Shown in pieces: positions 1 through 15,000 of a stretch of DNA of 64,000 nt. The stretch is from Nematostella vectensis. Taxonomy: Eukaryota; Cnidaria; Anthozoa; Actiniaria; Edwardsiidae. The position numbers and the translations under genes are program-made. The stretch covers positions 12,964,566 to 13,028,565 of the forward strand of contig NC_064035.1 in the NCBI RefSeq assembly GCF_932526225.1. The letters run 5' to 3'. Below the pieces are notes generated by a model. The model searched no databases. It worked only from the letters and a program-made list of their open reading frames with translations, and was not told the origin of the DNA. Every line of letters starts with the position of its first letter. The stretch's first letter is position 1.

Positions 1-24
1 GTATCCCTTCAAGGTAGGGCTCAC

Positions 25-3000
25 CTCTTCCATAGGAATGACCTGTGAGTAACCACCTCCTGCAGCTCCACCTGAACACAAAAACACAATAAACAAGGGG
101 CAAAGGCATCCAAACGAAATCGTATCGTCTTGTAGGTTAAACTGTCCATTGTATGTAGTGATAATGATGTTGGTGATGATGGTAGCAGTGCTGCTGATGA
201 TGGTGATACTAGTGGTCAGAATCAGGGTAAAGTGCCATGATATTGATTATGATGATGATGAGGATGATTATAAGGATGATAGTGATTATGGTGGTGGTAG
301 TGATAACGATAATGATACTGATGACAACGGCAGTGATGATTATCACAATCATGGTTGTGTTGATATAAATCATAAAATAGTAGCGATAGCGCTGGATCTA
401 GTTTTCATGATCACGTTAAACAATGGCAAAAATCTGATTGGCAGCTATCCATTTTCTCACCTTTGATACCAAACGTAGGTCCTTGTGATGGCTGACGGAT
501 GCACGTAAAACAGTTCTTCTTTAGGTGTGCTCCCATTGCCTGGGACACCCCGATGGTTGTTGTGCTCTTTCCCTCGCCAAATGGAGTAGGGGTTATCCTG
601 TAGAGTGAACAGGATAATAAAGCTAAAATGAGCATAGAAAAAGAGCTAGGACATTCTTAGATTGCTCCTACAGTGTTTTTAAACACTATTAGAAGAGCCC
701 TGAGAATCAAGTAAGGCATTGTGGGCCGAAAAATTAACAAGTCCTGATAAAGTATTGAAAGCAGCATGTCACGATACATTCGATACAGAAACCTTTGAGC
801 ATGCTGTGCCTGTGTTTGATCATATGACTTTTAGTGAGAACCATGAACATTTAGCATCACCATATACCAGTGCATAATGCTTAAGTTACGTTGTCTCGGG
901 TCCTTACCCTGCCACCACTACATATCTGCCATCGGGCACATCCTTCAGACGCTCCAAGGAGCGCAGGGAAACTTTGGCCTTTTTGTTACCATACAGCTCA
1001 AGCTGTTGACAAACATGGACAAGCACACATATTTTGTTACCATAGAGCTCAAGCTGTTGACAGACATGGACAACCATACATATTTTGTTACTATATAGCT
1101 CAAGCTGTTGACAGACATGGGCAACCATACATATTTTGTTACCATAGAGCTCAAGCTGTTGACAAACATGGACAAGCACACATATTTTGTTACCATAGAG
1201 CTCGAGCTTGTGACAGACATGGACAACCATACATATTTTGTTACCATAGAGCTCAAGCTGTTGACAGACATGGACAACCATACATATTTTGTTATTATAG
1301 AGCTCAAGCTGTTGACAGACATGGACAACCATACATATTTTGTTACCATAGAGCTCAAGCTGTTGACAGACATGGGCAACCATACATATTTTGTTACCAT
1401 AGAGCTCAAGCTGTTGACAAACATGGACAAGCACACATATTTTGTTACCATAGAGCTCGAGCTGTTGACAGACATGGACAACCATACATATTTTGTTACC
1501 ATTGAGCTCAAGCTGTTGACAAACATGGACAACCATAGATATTTTGTTACCATAGAGCTCAAGCTGTTGACAGACATTGGCAACCATACATATTTTGTTA
1601 CCATAGAGCTCAAGCTGTTGACAGACATGGACAGCCATACATATTTTGTTACCATAGAGCTCAAGCTGTTGACAGACATGGGCAACCATACATATTTTGT
1701 TACCATAGAGCTCAAGCTGTTGACAGACATGGACAACCATACATATTTTGTTACCATAGAGCTCAAGCTGTTGACAGACATGGGCAACCATACATATTTT
1801 GTTACCATAGAGCTCAAGCTGTTGACAGACATGGACAAGCATACATATTTGTTAACATAGAGCTCAAGCTGTTGATAGACATGGGCAACCATACACATTT
1901 TGTTACCATAGAGCTCAAGCTGTTGACAGACATAGACAACCATACATATTTTGTTACCATAGAGCTCAAGCTGTTGACAAACATGGACAACCATACATAT
2001 TTTGTTACCATAGAGCTCAAGCTGTTGACAGACATGGACAACCATACATATTTTGTTACCATAGAGATCAAGCTGTTGACAGACATGGGCAACCATACAT
2101 ATTTTGTTACCATAGAGCTCAAGCTGTTGACAGACATGGACAACCATACATATTTTGCTACCATAGAGCTCAAGCTGTTGACAGACATGGACAACCATAC
2201 ATATTTTGTTACCATAGACCTCAAGCTGTTGACAGACATGGACAACCATACATATTTTGTTACCATAGAGCAAAAGCTGTTGACAGACATGGGCAACCAT
2301 ACATATTTTGTTACCATAGAGCTCAAGCTGTTGACATAGACATCCATACATATTTTGTTACCATACATCTCACGCTGTTGACAGGATTCGTTGACAGACA
2401 TGGACAACAAATGATTTAGGGGCTGTATGTTCAGTACAAACATAGCAAGTAAGGGGGGGGGGGGGCAAGGGATTATTTGCTATCAAAATTTACTTTGAGA
2501 ATTTATCAGTCATGGGAGTTCGAATTTAACCTAGCCTGTGGATGAAGGTTTGTTGTTCCTTTCCTCTCCATCAACTTCCCATCAAATATCATATTCTAAT
2601 CTTGAACTTGTGGGTTTGTTCGAGAGTGATGGATCACCTTTTATATGAACCAAGAAATAGATAAACTCCATGATTGCGAAATTCAAGACTTGCGAAATGT
2701 GCGGAGAAAATTTTCGCGAAAATTAAGACATAATAACTATCTAACCTCGTGGCTGTAGACTCCAATCTCTTGCGCCAAATCGGCTATGTTCTTGGGGGTC
2801 TGGGACTTGGATACTACAATATCACTGAAAATGACAGCTTTGTAACTTATGTAGCAATTCTCGGAGTAATAATTATTTTTCCAATACAACAAAACTCTGA
2901 ACTTCTAATCTTTTTAATTGGGTTATTGTGTTAGACAAATCTTGTAAGATTCAAGGCAACTTTACCCTTGCGCTACCAAGAAGATGATAATTATTCTAAT

Positions 3001-6000
3001 AATTAATAAATTAATAAGCTTCAGACTTAAATAGACTTCAATAGAAATTATTAAAGGACCTCCTTTTAAAAATCTTGTCTACTTTAAACAAAACAACAGA
3101 ACAATGTTGCAAACTCATTATGTGAGGAAAGTTAAAATTTAATTAAAGTTCCTTACCTAGGAACAGGTCTCAAACAGCTTAGAGGCAAGTACCTGATATC
3201 CCATAATCCTCCCTGTGATATCAAGCATACAAAGTCACAAAACCAAAGTACACCAAAGTTCTAAACTATGGCGATTCAAGTCAAGCATGGTACATAGTAC
3301 ATGATACATAATAAACATGTTTTCTTGTGTCTCATGGTGCCATCTTGGGTACATTATTGTAGCAACAGGACACTATTTAAATATTTACCTCTGTAAAAAG
3401 GGTACTACTTTGCCACAATGCCCTTGCTCAATGTTTTTAAGATTCAAACATGCTAATGCTACAGTATGGCTAACAACAAGCATTGCTTAGCTTTCCCACT
3501 AACGTCTGGTAAAACAGCTATTACTTTAACTGTACCTTAGATATACAAACACCACTTAATCACAAAATCACAGACCAACACCTTTATTCAAATCATATTA
3601 TTAACAATCAAACACATTCACAGCAAATTATTCATTGTTTTGTGCTGTATGACATTTTTTGGAAACATAACATTTTTAAAAGTTGACTTACTCTAAAAAC
3701 ATCATGCTCAGAGAACAAAGAGTGATGCAGAATGGTCTTCTAATTTATTTTTTGCTTGTCAGAGTAAAGCTTTGGAAAATCTAAATGTTCAACTTTTTGT
3801 TTCCCACAAAAACAATCATACAGTACACCTCAAAAACCATCCTCGGAAACCCAGGGGTATTTTGCTCTAACGGTTCACTCGTGAGAAAAATAATTTCTTC
3901 TCGAGAGTGAAACGTTAAAGCAAAATACCCCTGGGTTTCCGAGGATGCTCAAAAACCTGCATTACACAATAACCTTGCATTTATCATTACGTTAGCTGAC
4001 CACCATAAAAGCAGGCAAGTAAAATCTTAACATAGTATATCTTAGCTCATATAGCTTTTGGTAACTTTACTTTGAGGTTTGGTGCTAGTAAATTCCTGTT
4101 GCAACAATGTTACTGTGTGCTGCTAAAAACAATGATGCATTGTTTTCCTAAGAATACAGTACTTATGCACTGTTTGTCAAAACACTGGTAGCTTCACAAC
4201 AACAACGCAAGCCTAGGAGCACAGCAGCTATAATCAAACAGGTAACATTTGATACTCATGGGCAAAGCCTTTGACAACCTCTGAGTACCAAAGCACTTGA
4301 TCATTATTAAGCTTGTTAGATTGTGCAATAGTAAGTTGTAAACGTTTTGATAACAATCTTTATTAAAGCAAGAAGACAAGAGACAAGTCAGGGAGATCAA
4401 CAGAACACGGATGAAGAGTGTGACACATGTTACTTTGACTTCTTAGACAAAGTTCATATCAACCATGTAGCAAGTTTTTGCGTCGTTGGTATACTCCCTC
4501 CACCTTCGAAGATGCCACTGTAGCATGGGTCACACCATACAAATTTGTTACCAAGGTGAAAATAACTAATAAAAAACACAACAGAAACAAACAAAAATAC
4601 ATCACTATGTATTTCCTTTTCATCCTGTTTGAAGCGATAACAAAAGGATTTCAATATGCTGTGTGCACAGCTCAAAAGTTCTGCAAAATAGCAATCTTTC
4701 CCTTTAGTTAACGTCTCCTAGTCTTTTTCATTTAGTGCCCATCATCCATGTCTTCAATCAGTGACTTGATTCTGTGTGCCCATGAGAGTACAAAATGTTA
4801 CATGTTAGATTGGCTGTATAAATATTGCATAATTGCATTAGATATTATTATATATCACAAATGGAGAAATAATGGATTGTTTAAATAACAATATTTACAA
4901 GAACACTAGGTCTGATGAGAAAAATTGTCAGTGTGTGAGGATCGTACTGCACAACTGAAATACAATACATATGTTACACTAACACAAGTTTTGCCTTTAC
5001 ATTATTCTACAAGTTGAGATATTTGATCATGCTAAGACGAAATTGAAAGGTGAAAGAAAAATTGAAAGGTTCCACATCAGTTATTGATATTGTCTGTAGT
5101 ATTCACAACATTTTGGTAATTTGTACTAACTAACCATGTGACTGTTTGTATGGTGAACACATGCTTGGTGTTTTGGAAAAAGAATGCTAACATCAAACAA
5201 AGCATCTTCTAGTAAATTGCACAGATAAAACAGAGAACTTTATCTTTACCAAGAAAATAGTTTATTCGCCTACAAGGTAGGTGTTTGCCAGGCCACATGA
5301 TCAGTTACTGCAAATTGCCTGATTCCTACATGATTATTTTAGGTTTATTAGAGGAGTATATGCTTAGGGGTATAGGTAAGTCAAATCATTTGTGTCCACA
5401 GATTTGAATTATTATCCATAAAAATCCTGTTTATTTTCTGAAAATTTTCCGAATGTATGGAAAAAGGGGAGTTAAAGATAAACCCATTTTCAAGACATTG
5501 GAGTTAGACACCTTTTGTTGAAGCATGACACGTTTGGCGCTATCCACTGTGTTCATCATCAGCATCGCGACGGTCATCGGGCCGACACCTATACAACAAC
5601 ACACACTGATGAAAATACAGTGTCAAATAAATACAAATACAGTGTCAATTCGATACAAATACAGTCATTGGGCCAACACCTATACAACAACACCCAGTGA
5701 TGCAAATAGTGTCAATTTGATACAAATACAGTAATTGGGCCAATACCTATACAACAACACCCAGTTATGCAAATAGTGTCAATTTGATACAAATAAAGTC
5801 ATTGGGCCAACACCTATACAACAACACCCAGTTATGCAAATAGTGTCAATTTGATACAAATACAGTCATTGGGCCAATACCTATACAACAACACCCAGTG
5901 ATGCAAATAGTGTCAATTTGATACAAATAAAGTCATTGGGCCAATACCTTTACAACAACACCCAGTGATGCAAATAGTGTCAATTTGATACAAATACAGT

Positions 6001-9000
6001 CATTGGGCCAATACCTATACAACAACACCCAGTTATGCAAATAGTGTCAATTTGATACAAATACAGTCATTGGGCCAACACCTATACAACAACACACAGT
6101 TATGCAAATAGTGTCAATTTGATACAAATACAGTCATTGGGCCAATACCTATATAACAACACCCAGTTATGCAAATAGTGTCAATTTGATACAAATACAG
6201 TCATTGGGCCAATACCTATACAACAACACCCAGTTATGCAAATAGTGTGAATTTGATACAAATACAGTCATTGGGCCAATACCTATATAACAACACATAG
6301 TGATGCAAATAGTGTGAATTTGATACAAATACAGTCATTGGGCCAATACCTATATAACAACACACAGTGATGCAAATAGTGTCAATTTGATACAAATACA
6401 GCCATTGGGCAAATACCTATATAACAACACCCAGTGATGCAAATAGTGTCAATTTGATACAAATACAGTCATTGGGCCAATACCTATACAACAACACCCA
6501 GTGATGCAAATAGTGTCAATTTGATACAAATACAGTCATTGGGCCAATACCTATATAACAACACATAGTGATGCAAATAGTGTGAATTTAATACAAATAC
6601 AGTCATTGGGCCAACACCTATATAACAACACCCAGTTATGCAAATAGTGTCAATTTGATACAAATACAGTCATTGGGCCAATACCTATACAACAACACCC
6701 AGTTATGCAAATAGTGTGAATTTGATACAAATACAGTCATTGGGCCAATACCTATATAACAACACATAGTGATGCAAATAGTGTGAATTTGATACAAATA
6801 CAGTCATTGGGCCAATACCTATATAACAACACATAGTGATGCAAATAGTGTCAATTTGATACAAATACAGTCATTGGGCCAATACCTATATAACAACACA
6901 TAGTGATGAATTTAGTGTCAAACAGACAGCCCTTCTGATATTTCATGCCACACCAAAATAATGCATGGCATTCCAAGTGTAATACCACGCAGGGAACTAG
7001 GCACAAAAGTGATTAGAACACATGTTGTTACTTTTTCTCCCATGCGCCGTATCATGAAACATTTCGCCTAGCTTTTGACTACAAAAGTTCTGAAACTTGT
7101 TCAGAGATATTTGTAGTTTTCAGGTTTTCTTCGTACTTCAAAGCAAACTTTTGATACGAATTACTCTCAAGCGAATGCAAATTAGCGAAAACCGCCAGTT
7201 TTTTTTTGTCGTGCTAGGTAGTAATAAATTGTATTTTTTATATGGCTTTGAAGTTCCAAAAAATTTTCAAAGTTCCACAATTTGTACCTAAGTTTAAAAG
7301 TTAGTTGTGAAGTCAAAAGTCCACCTCATCTCCGGACATTGTATTTTGCATGCCTTTAACCCATTGACTCCTGGCTATTTTTGAGCTGAATTTACAAAAA
7401 ACAGACTGAAAACAGATAGCTCCCCCCCTATTCTGAGTTTTATACAGCCCGTCAAAGTCCAACACAGCTGCACCTAGTCACCGGTATCCAAGCTTTCCAA
7501 CAGTGCTTTGCGCTCCCCACTTTTAATCCCTCGTCGTTGTGCTGAAGCAAGCACAAGTTGATGGTTGCTTGTATTTTTCATCAAAAATACAGCTATGAGC
7601 ATATTAGGAGAGTGTCTCAGGACATCATGAAGTCTATTGGGGCATAATTGAGTGCTTTGCTTATGGATATTTGCAAGCAAAGGTGGATTCATGATGATTT
7701 TTTCTTGTTTGGCTTTGCCTGGATGAGAAAATAATTTTCTAATCACCACAGCTCTCCTAAATTTACCTAGCCTTGTTTATTCTTAAGTGAGATTATTAAA
7801 AGTATTGCTTAACCAACTTAGCCAAGGAACACTGTTTGTTGTGCGCTTGTGAGAAAACACCACTTGTTTAGGTCTTAACTCATAAACTGTGTGTCATGAG
7901 CAATCTGTAATAACACGCGAAATGCACGACAAAAAGTTTATATTGATAAAAATGCAGTATTTGGATGGGTTATTAGATGATTGATTATTGCAAGCCAGCT
8001 TATTTGGGCAACTTATTTTATTGCTCTACTTAACTTATGCAATGAAGTACGATGCTTGTCGATGATACGTTCGAAGATCGCATTATATATTTTAAACGAT
8101 AGAACATTATGTTATTTAATATTACAATAGTAAAAGTAAGTTGCTATTTTCTTTGCAACCTGTTGATGTAAATGACAATAGAAGTGATCAATAAATTCAG
8201 GTTTTTGAAAACTGTGTTAAATCATTTTTCGGCTGAAGTAGCTACTTTTACATTTGTAGATGAACAGCTATCTGGTATTTGTCACTAAAAATGTTATCAC
8301 ATAATGTCTAATATTCTACACTATAGATATGTCCCAAAAATAGTAAACAACGATGAAGAAAGATGTTTACAAAAAAATTTACCACCGAATTTTTCCGAAT
8401 AATCCCCACAAAACCGTTGATTTTCTGCGAACCCCCCCCCCAAATATGCCCAAAAATCCTGCGAAATTTGGAGTCTTTTTCAGCGAAATATCAGAATGCC
8501 TGAATAGATATAGATACAATGTCAAATCTAGACACAAATACAGTGTCAAATAGAAAATAATACAAAATAATAGTCAATAAAAATTTTAGAAGAAGCAAAT
8601 TTCTTTTTAGGGAAAGGGGTAATTGCTGGAATCAAACCTTTAATTTGTTTCCTCTATAGTTTACACACCTCCAGGCACAGGGGTGATCCAGCTGGCCTTG
8701 GCCTTTGCTTCATTATAGTCAACATCTCCCACTAGGCGTCTTCCACTTTTCTTGGAGGCATCTGAGACATAAATAACCTTTCACTTGCGAACCCTTGCTT
8801 GAGGAGCTCCACTACCCACAAAAGCCTGATAGAACTTTTCGCCACACAAGGTTTTTTAAATTGTATAATTGTAAATAGATGTAAATATATGAGGCAAAAA
8901 AATACAATAAAATGAACCTGGCATGTCTATATTAATGTGTAAACAGCTTTCTTCTGCTTAATTTTCTGTAGAAAAATTGGTAGCCCGATACTTTTCCTCA

Positions 9001-12000
9001 GCCCTATTACTTGAGAATTTTCATTGGCCAAAACAGGGAAGGATAATAGGCTATACCTTTATTATTCCCAAATGGTAATCAATCAAGTTGAGTTTTTTTA
9101 TAGTAGTATAGTAGTATTTAACAATTAGTCGACAAAGGCGACGTGACTATGAGCCGATAGTCATGTCGCCTGAGGAGACTAATTGTTTTAGTATAATTTC
9201 AATAGTCACTATTCTAAAGAAAAATATAAAGTGAACATTCTTTGCAATTTGTTGGAAAACAGCGAAAGTTTTAGTGTAAAAGTTTTGAATAAATTAAAAA
9301 CAAAGCCGATATAATCTTGCGTTCAAAAACAAACTTTTGATACCTACTTCGGAAGAGTTCAACTCCAAATTTTGTTGCTTCCTTTTGTCTTTTTGGGTAA
9401 TGCGTTTTCTTTAAATTCCTCTATTTCTTCGTCCATCACATTTGCAAATCTGGTTGCCATTGTTTTGTTTTGGCCAGAGATCCAATAGTTACTAGTTAGC
9501 AACTCTCGCAAGATGGTGTCAAGATTTCAGCCAATGAAAACGCTCCATTTTCGATAGTGACTAGTGAAATTATACTAAAGTAGTATAGTAGTATGAAGGG
9601 TTTGATACCTGGTATGAAGTTAATACCACAGTCAATAACCACAGCCCCTTCTTTTATCCAATCACCCTACAAAAATATATACAAATACCTTTAAGTGGGG
9701 ATTGAGTGAATAGAAAAACACTGAGCTGTGTAAACCGAAAGTGGAGTTTCTTGAACAAATCTTATTTTGTAATGGAGTAAAGATGTCAATGTCTCACCTT
9801 AACGAACTGGGGTCTTCCTATACCTGCCACCACAATATCACCTCTGCGTACCTGAACACAAAGAAGTTGTGAATGTACAAGCAACCACAATAACTTGTAC
9901 CTCATTTCAATCCTTCATGGTTCCTGTAGCTGAACAGCCAACAAATATAAGACCTTTTTACAGCCTCAAAAATGTAAAATGAAAGTTGAGATCTTTTTAA
10001 GGACCAATAGACCACCATTAAAAAAATTGTAAACTTACAACTTCAGGCAAGTCTTTTGTCTTGGAGTGGCATGTGGTCACTGTAGCATGGTGCCATTTGA
10101 GTAGATCAGCCATAGGTGAGCCCTACAGGACAGACACACATGGATAAACAGACACAGGTGAGCCCTACAGGACAGGCACACATGGATAAACAGACACAGG
10201 TGAGCCCTACAAGACAGACACACATGGATAAACAGACACAGGTGAGCCCTACAGGACAACATATGGATAAACATACATAGGTGAGCACTACAGGACAACA
10301 TATGGATAAACATACATAGGTGAGCACTACAGGACAACATATGGATAAACAAACAAAGGTGAGCCCTACAGGACAGACACACATGGGTAAACAGACACAG
10401 GTGAGCCCTACAGGACAGACACATGGATAAACAGACACAGGTGAGCCCCACAGGACAGACACACATGGATAAACAGACACAGGTGAGCCCTACAGGACTG
10501 ACACATATGGATAAACAGACACAGGTGAGCCTACAGGACAGACGCACATGGATAAACAGACACAGGTTAGCCCTACAGGACAGGCACACATGGATAAACA
10601 GACACAGGTGAGCCCTACAGGACAGACGCACATGGATAAACAGACACAGGTTAGCCCTACAGGACAGGCACACATGGATAAACAGACAGAGGTGAGCCCT
10701 AGAGGACAGACACATATGGATAAACAGACACAGGTGAGCCCTACAGGACAGACACACATGGAAAAACATACATAGGTAAGCCCTACAGGACAGACACAAA
10801 TGGATAAACAGACAGAGGTGAGCCCTACAGGACAACATATGGATAAACAGACATAGGTGAGCCCTACAGGACAGACACACATGGATAAACAGACATAGGT
10901 GAGCCCTACAGGACAGACACATGGATAAACAGACACAGGTGAGCCCTACAGGACAGACACACATGGATAAACAGACACAGGTGAGCCCTACAGGACAACA
11001 TATGGATAAACAGACATAGGTGAGCCCTACAGGACAGACACATATGGATAAACAGACACAGGTGAGCCCTACAGGACAACATATGGATAAACAGACACAG
11101 GTGAGCCTACAGGACAGACGCACATGGATAAACAGACACAGGTGAGCCCTACAGGACAGGCACACATGGATAAACAGACACAGGTGAGCCCTACAGGACA
11201 GACGCACATGGATAAACAGACACAGGTGAGCCCTACAGGACAGACACACATGGATAAACAGACACAGGTGAGCCCTACAGGACAGACACATATGGATAAA
11301 CAGACACAGGTGAGCCCTACAGGACAACATATGGATAAACAGACACAGGTGAGCCCTACAGGACAGACACACATGGATGGTGAGCCCTACAGGACAACAT
11401 ATGGATAAACAGACACAGGTGAGCCCTACAGGACAGACACACATGGATAAACAGACACAGGTGAGCCCTACAGAACAACATATGGATAAACAGACAAAGG
11501 TGAGCCCTACAGGACAGACACACATGGATAAACAGACACAGGTAAGTCTTACAGGACAGACACATGGATAAACAGACATAGTTGAGCCCTACAGGACATA
11601 TGGATAAATAGACAGACATTGGTGAGCCCTACAGAACAACATATGGATAAACAGACAGACATTGGTGAGCCCACAAAACAATATATGATTTACAGACAGA
11701 CATACTATTAGTTAGCCATACAGAATACCATATGGATAAACAGACATAGGTGAGCCCTACAGAATAACATATGGATAAACATACAGACAGAGGCCAACAG
11801 TACAACATATGGATACAGAGAGACATTGTAAAGTTTACAACATATTTTGGTGTAATAGTGATTGAAAGCTAAGATCAGAACGTACCACAATTTTGCTTCT
11901 TCCCAAAACAATGGCCTCCTTTCCTTGAACATCAATGCCTTTGATTGTAGAACAGGTAAAATGTCAAACAGAAGGTTGCAGGCATCGCAAGCCATGGATG

Positions 12001-15000
12001 ATATCAAACACAAGGTTGATGGCATCGCAAGCCATTGATGATATCAAACACAAGGTTGCAGGTATCGCAAGCCATGGATGATATCAAACACAAGGTTGCA
12101 GGTATCGCAAGCCATGGATGATATCAAACACAAGGTTGCAGGGATCGCAAGCCATGGATGATATCAAACACAAGGTTGCAGGTACCGCAAGCCATGGATG
12201 ATATCAAACACAAGGTTGCAGGCATCACAAGCCATGGATGATAAGGTTAAAAAATAATATTGAACACAAGGTTGCAGGAATCCAACAATTACAATTCTTA
12301 ATGCTGTCCCACCTGACTTCTTAATCAGCTCCAGACAACCCCTAGGGGTGCAAGGGACAATGCATGTTGCTAGCTCTCCTCTGGCAAGACGCCCTGCATT
12401 TTCATCATGAAGCCTTTGAGAGGAGGCAATTAAAATCAGTAGTGCATTGTTTTGCTGTCCTTATATCCCCTCCCTTGTTAAGAAGTGGAGTAACTCATTA
12501 GTAGTAATACCGCATTGTTTTGCTGTCCTTAGATTTACTCCGTGGTCAAAAAGCAAAGTTATTCAGTTATAGTGTTCTTGCTGTCTCTAGACCCCCCCAT
12601 TGTTGTAAGAATTTTTAAGTACTCACCCATCCACATCTTTCTCTGGGATAACGGCATTCGTGCAGATGCCAGGGTCAATAGGGTTTTCTGAGTCAGGTGG
12701 GAGCTGGACTATGATTCCATGGATGGCTGAATCTTTATTAAGCTCATCCACAGCTTTTAGGACCTGCATATCACAAAGCACAAAATACTCACTAAGAGTA
12801 ATGAAAACAGAGTAGTGATTATTATTATCTTATCTTATCATGATAATGTACATGACAGCAGGAGTAACATACATCAGACTGTGTGCTAGTCCTTGGCAGC
12901 TTCACATGACGTGCAATCATTCCAATCTGGAAATAAAGACATCAATACAAAAGCAGACATTGCTGTTCCCATTAAGATACTGCTAATGACCTGAGGTACT
13001 TATTTGATCATCACTTTGGCCCAAAGAAGAGTGTTCATAAGTAGGTGCTTATTTGAAGCTTGATGCTAATTTAGTATTTTGTTCCCCATGATATTTTTTT
13101 CCCAGTGAATAGGTAAAAAAGTATCTCTTTGAGGCTAAACAAGTGTGATTCAAAATAAAAAATAAATTTAATTATGTGGCAGTTCAAGCCATGCCATTTT
13201 TACATTTCTACATTTCTACATTCATTTCTACATTTCTACATTTATGTGGAAGTGGTGGCGGTGGGGCACTCATTAAGGAGGTACCTATTTTGACAAGGGG
13301 TCCAATTCAATGTGGCACACTTATTCAAAACTTGGTGCTAAAATGAGCAGTATGTTTTTGTACTTACCTCCTCAGCAGCTTTGCACTTTGACTTGATATA
13401 CGAGGTTGAATCCTCTCTATCACCAATCTGAACAGAACAATTGATTTGGCTCAAGGGAAACGTCATAATGGTAACATTCTCTCATTTTTAAGCGACAACC
13501 TCATTCTTAATAGCTCTGTAAATAGAAGATCTACCTACAACACACTGACTTTAATCTAAGCTGTGATGGGAATTTGGGTGAAGATCCCTAAATCAAGGCA
13601 ATCTGTAGGATAAGGTGTTTTCCAGGTTATGTGTCTCACCTGTACGATGGCAAGCCCAGGTTTGAAGTTTTCATTGTCCTCTCTTATTTTGTCAATATCT
13701 TCTTTTAATCTTTTTCTGATTTCACTGTAGAAAAAATGATAGAATAAGCTTAAAAGGTGTAGAGTAGAGTAGCTAGCACAGAGGCATGAGCCAGAATTTT
13801 AAAAAGAACTTATGAAAGAAATTTGTGCCCTCCCCAAATACACACACAATACAAGGAATGACTGATTTTTCTAACTTAGGTCTGAGAGGCATTGATATAA
13901 TAAAATATTGTTTAAGAGGTCCCCGGGGAGGGGGGTGCTCCGATATCAAACGGACGGGGATCATCATCGGGATTTTTTGAAAACAGCCCTAAAAGATACT
14001 AAAGTGAGTGTGGTCTGGTAATATTTTTTTAACCCTAAAAGATACTTAAGTGTGCATGGTAAGGCATGAATTTACCCCATAAAAGATACCTCAAACGAAC
14101 ATAAATAATTTGTAATAAAATGGTTTATTAAAAACTGACTCTAATGGAAAATTGACATATTTTAATGCTCTTTCATGAGCTACAAGTTAGATGAGTGATG
14201 GCTATGATAGAACCCTAGAAGATACCAAGGTAAAAAAATTCTGGGCATTCTCATTTTCACCCCTTAAAGATACCCAAGGCATCAAATTTACACCCTAGAA
14301 GATACAACAATGATCCCTGTCTGATGGATATAGGGAGTAGCCCCCCCTCCCCCCCCTGGAAGAGGGCCATTAGTCACATAATGAAGTTTGACAACAATGT
14401 ACAATATTTTTATTCCAGAATAATAACCATGTACAAGCAGAAAAATGGCTGATTGCTTTTATTCATAACGTTTGAGTGTGGGGTGTTTTTATACAAACAA
14501 ATCTAGGGGCCCTAAGAGATTATGGATGCAGATGCAGAATACATGACCATTATATACAGCGCTACAGGGACCGGTGGATATCCACCCCCCCTTTTTCAGC
14601 TGACACGACAAATTTAATTCAGCTTTAAGTATTGTTAGTCCGATGTGACCTACCAAGAACCACTGGATCAGATACAAGCCGTCTATCCGGCCATTATCCA
14701 CCCCCCATTTTGAAATCCTGGATCGGCCCCTGCCCATGCAGTCACAACTATATGCTCTTAAATAGAACTACAGTGTCTACTATAATGCACTTTTCATGTC
14801 AGTATGGTATTGAAGAGAGACCTCCCTGGCAGTGGTTTATCTCTACTTCAAGAATTTTTATAGAAAAACACTATATACGTCTGCCCTAGAAAAAAACTAA
14901 GGTATTCACTAACATGTTCTGCAATATAAACATTACATCACTGTTCTATGAATAAACTGAAATATCTAAATTAATGCCCTGTGCAAACAAACAGGACAAA

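Noticed and set aside
149-466. Asp-rich 105-codon frame
   Set aside because: GAT microsatellite inside an MTHFD1 intron.
945-2351. 468-codon minus-strand open frame and overlapping frames on both strands
   Set aside because: They are translations of the 51-bp tandem repeat. Several frames on both strands are open because the unit is a multiple of three without stops.
4911-4945. CTGATGAG resembling a second hammerhead core
   Set aside because: No CGAAA segment or stem II follows.
7474-7749. 91-codon minus frame
   Set aside because: Looked like a possible MTHFD1 exon, but the neighbouring exons join in phase without it.
10077-11579. 500-codon Cys/Leu-rich frame
   Set aside because: Product of the 42-bp array with drifting unit lengths; no start context, no family, and the real MTHFD1 exon is in another frame.
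1003-12285. CRISPR-like arrays
   Set aside because: Repeats are contiguous, with no unique spacers, and the DNA is eukaryotic.
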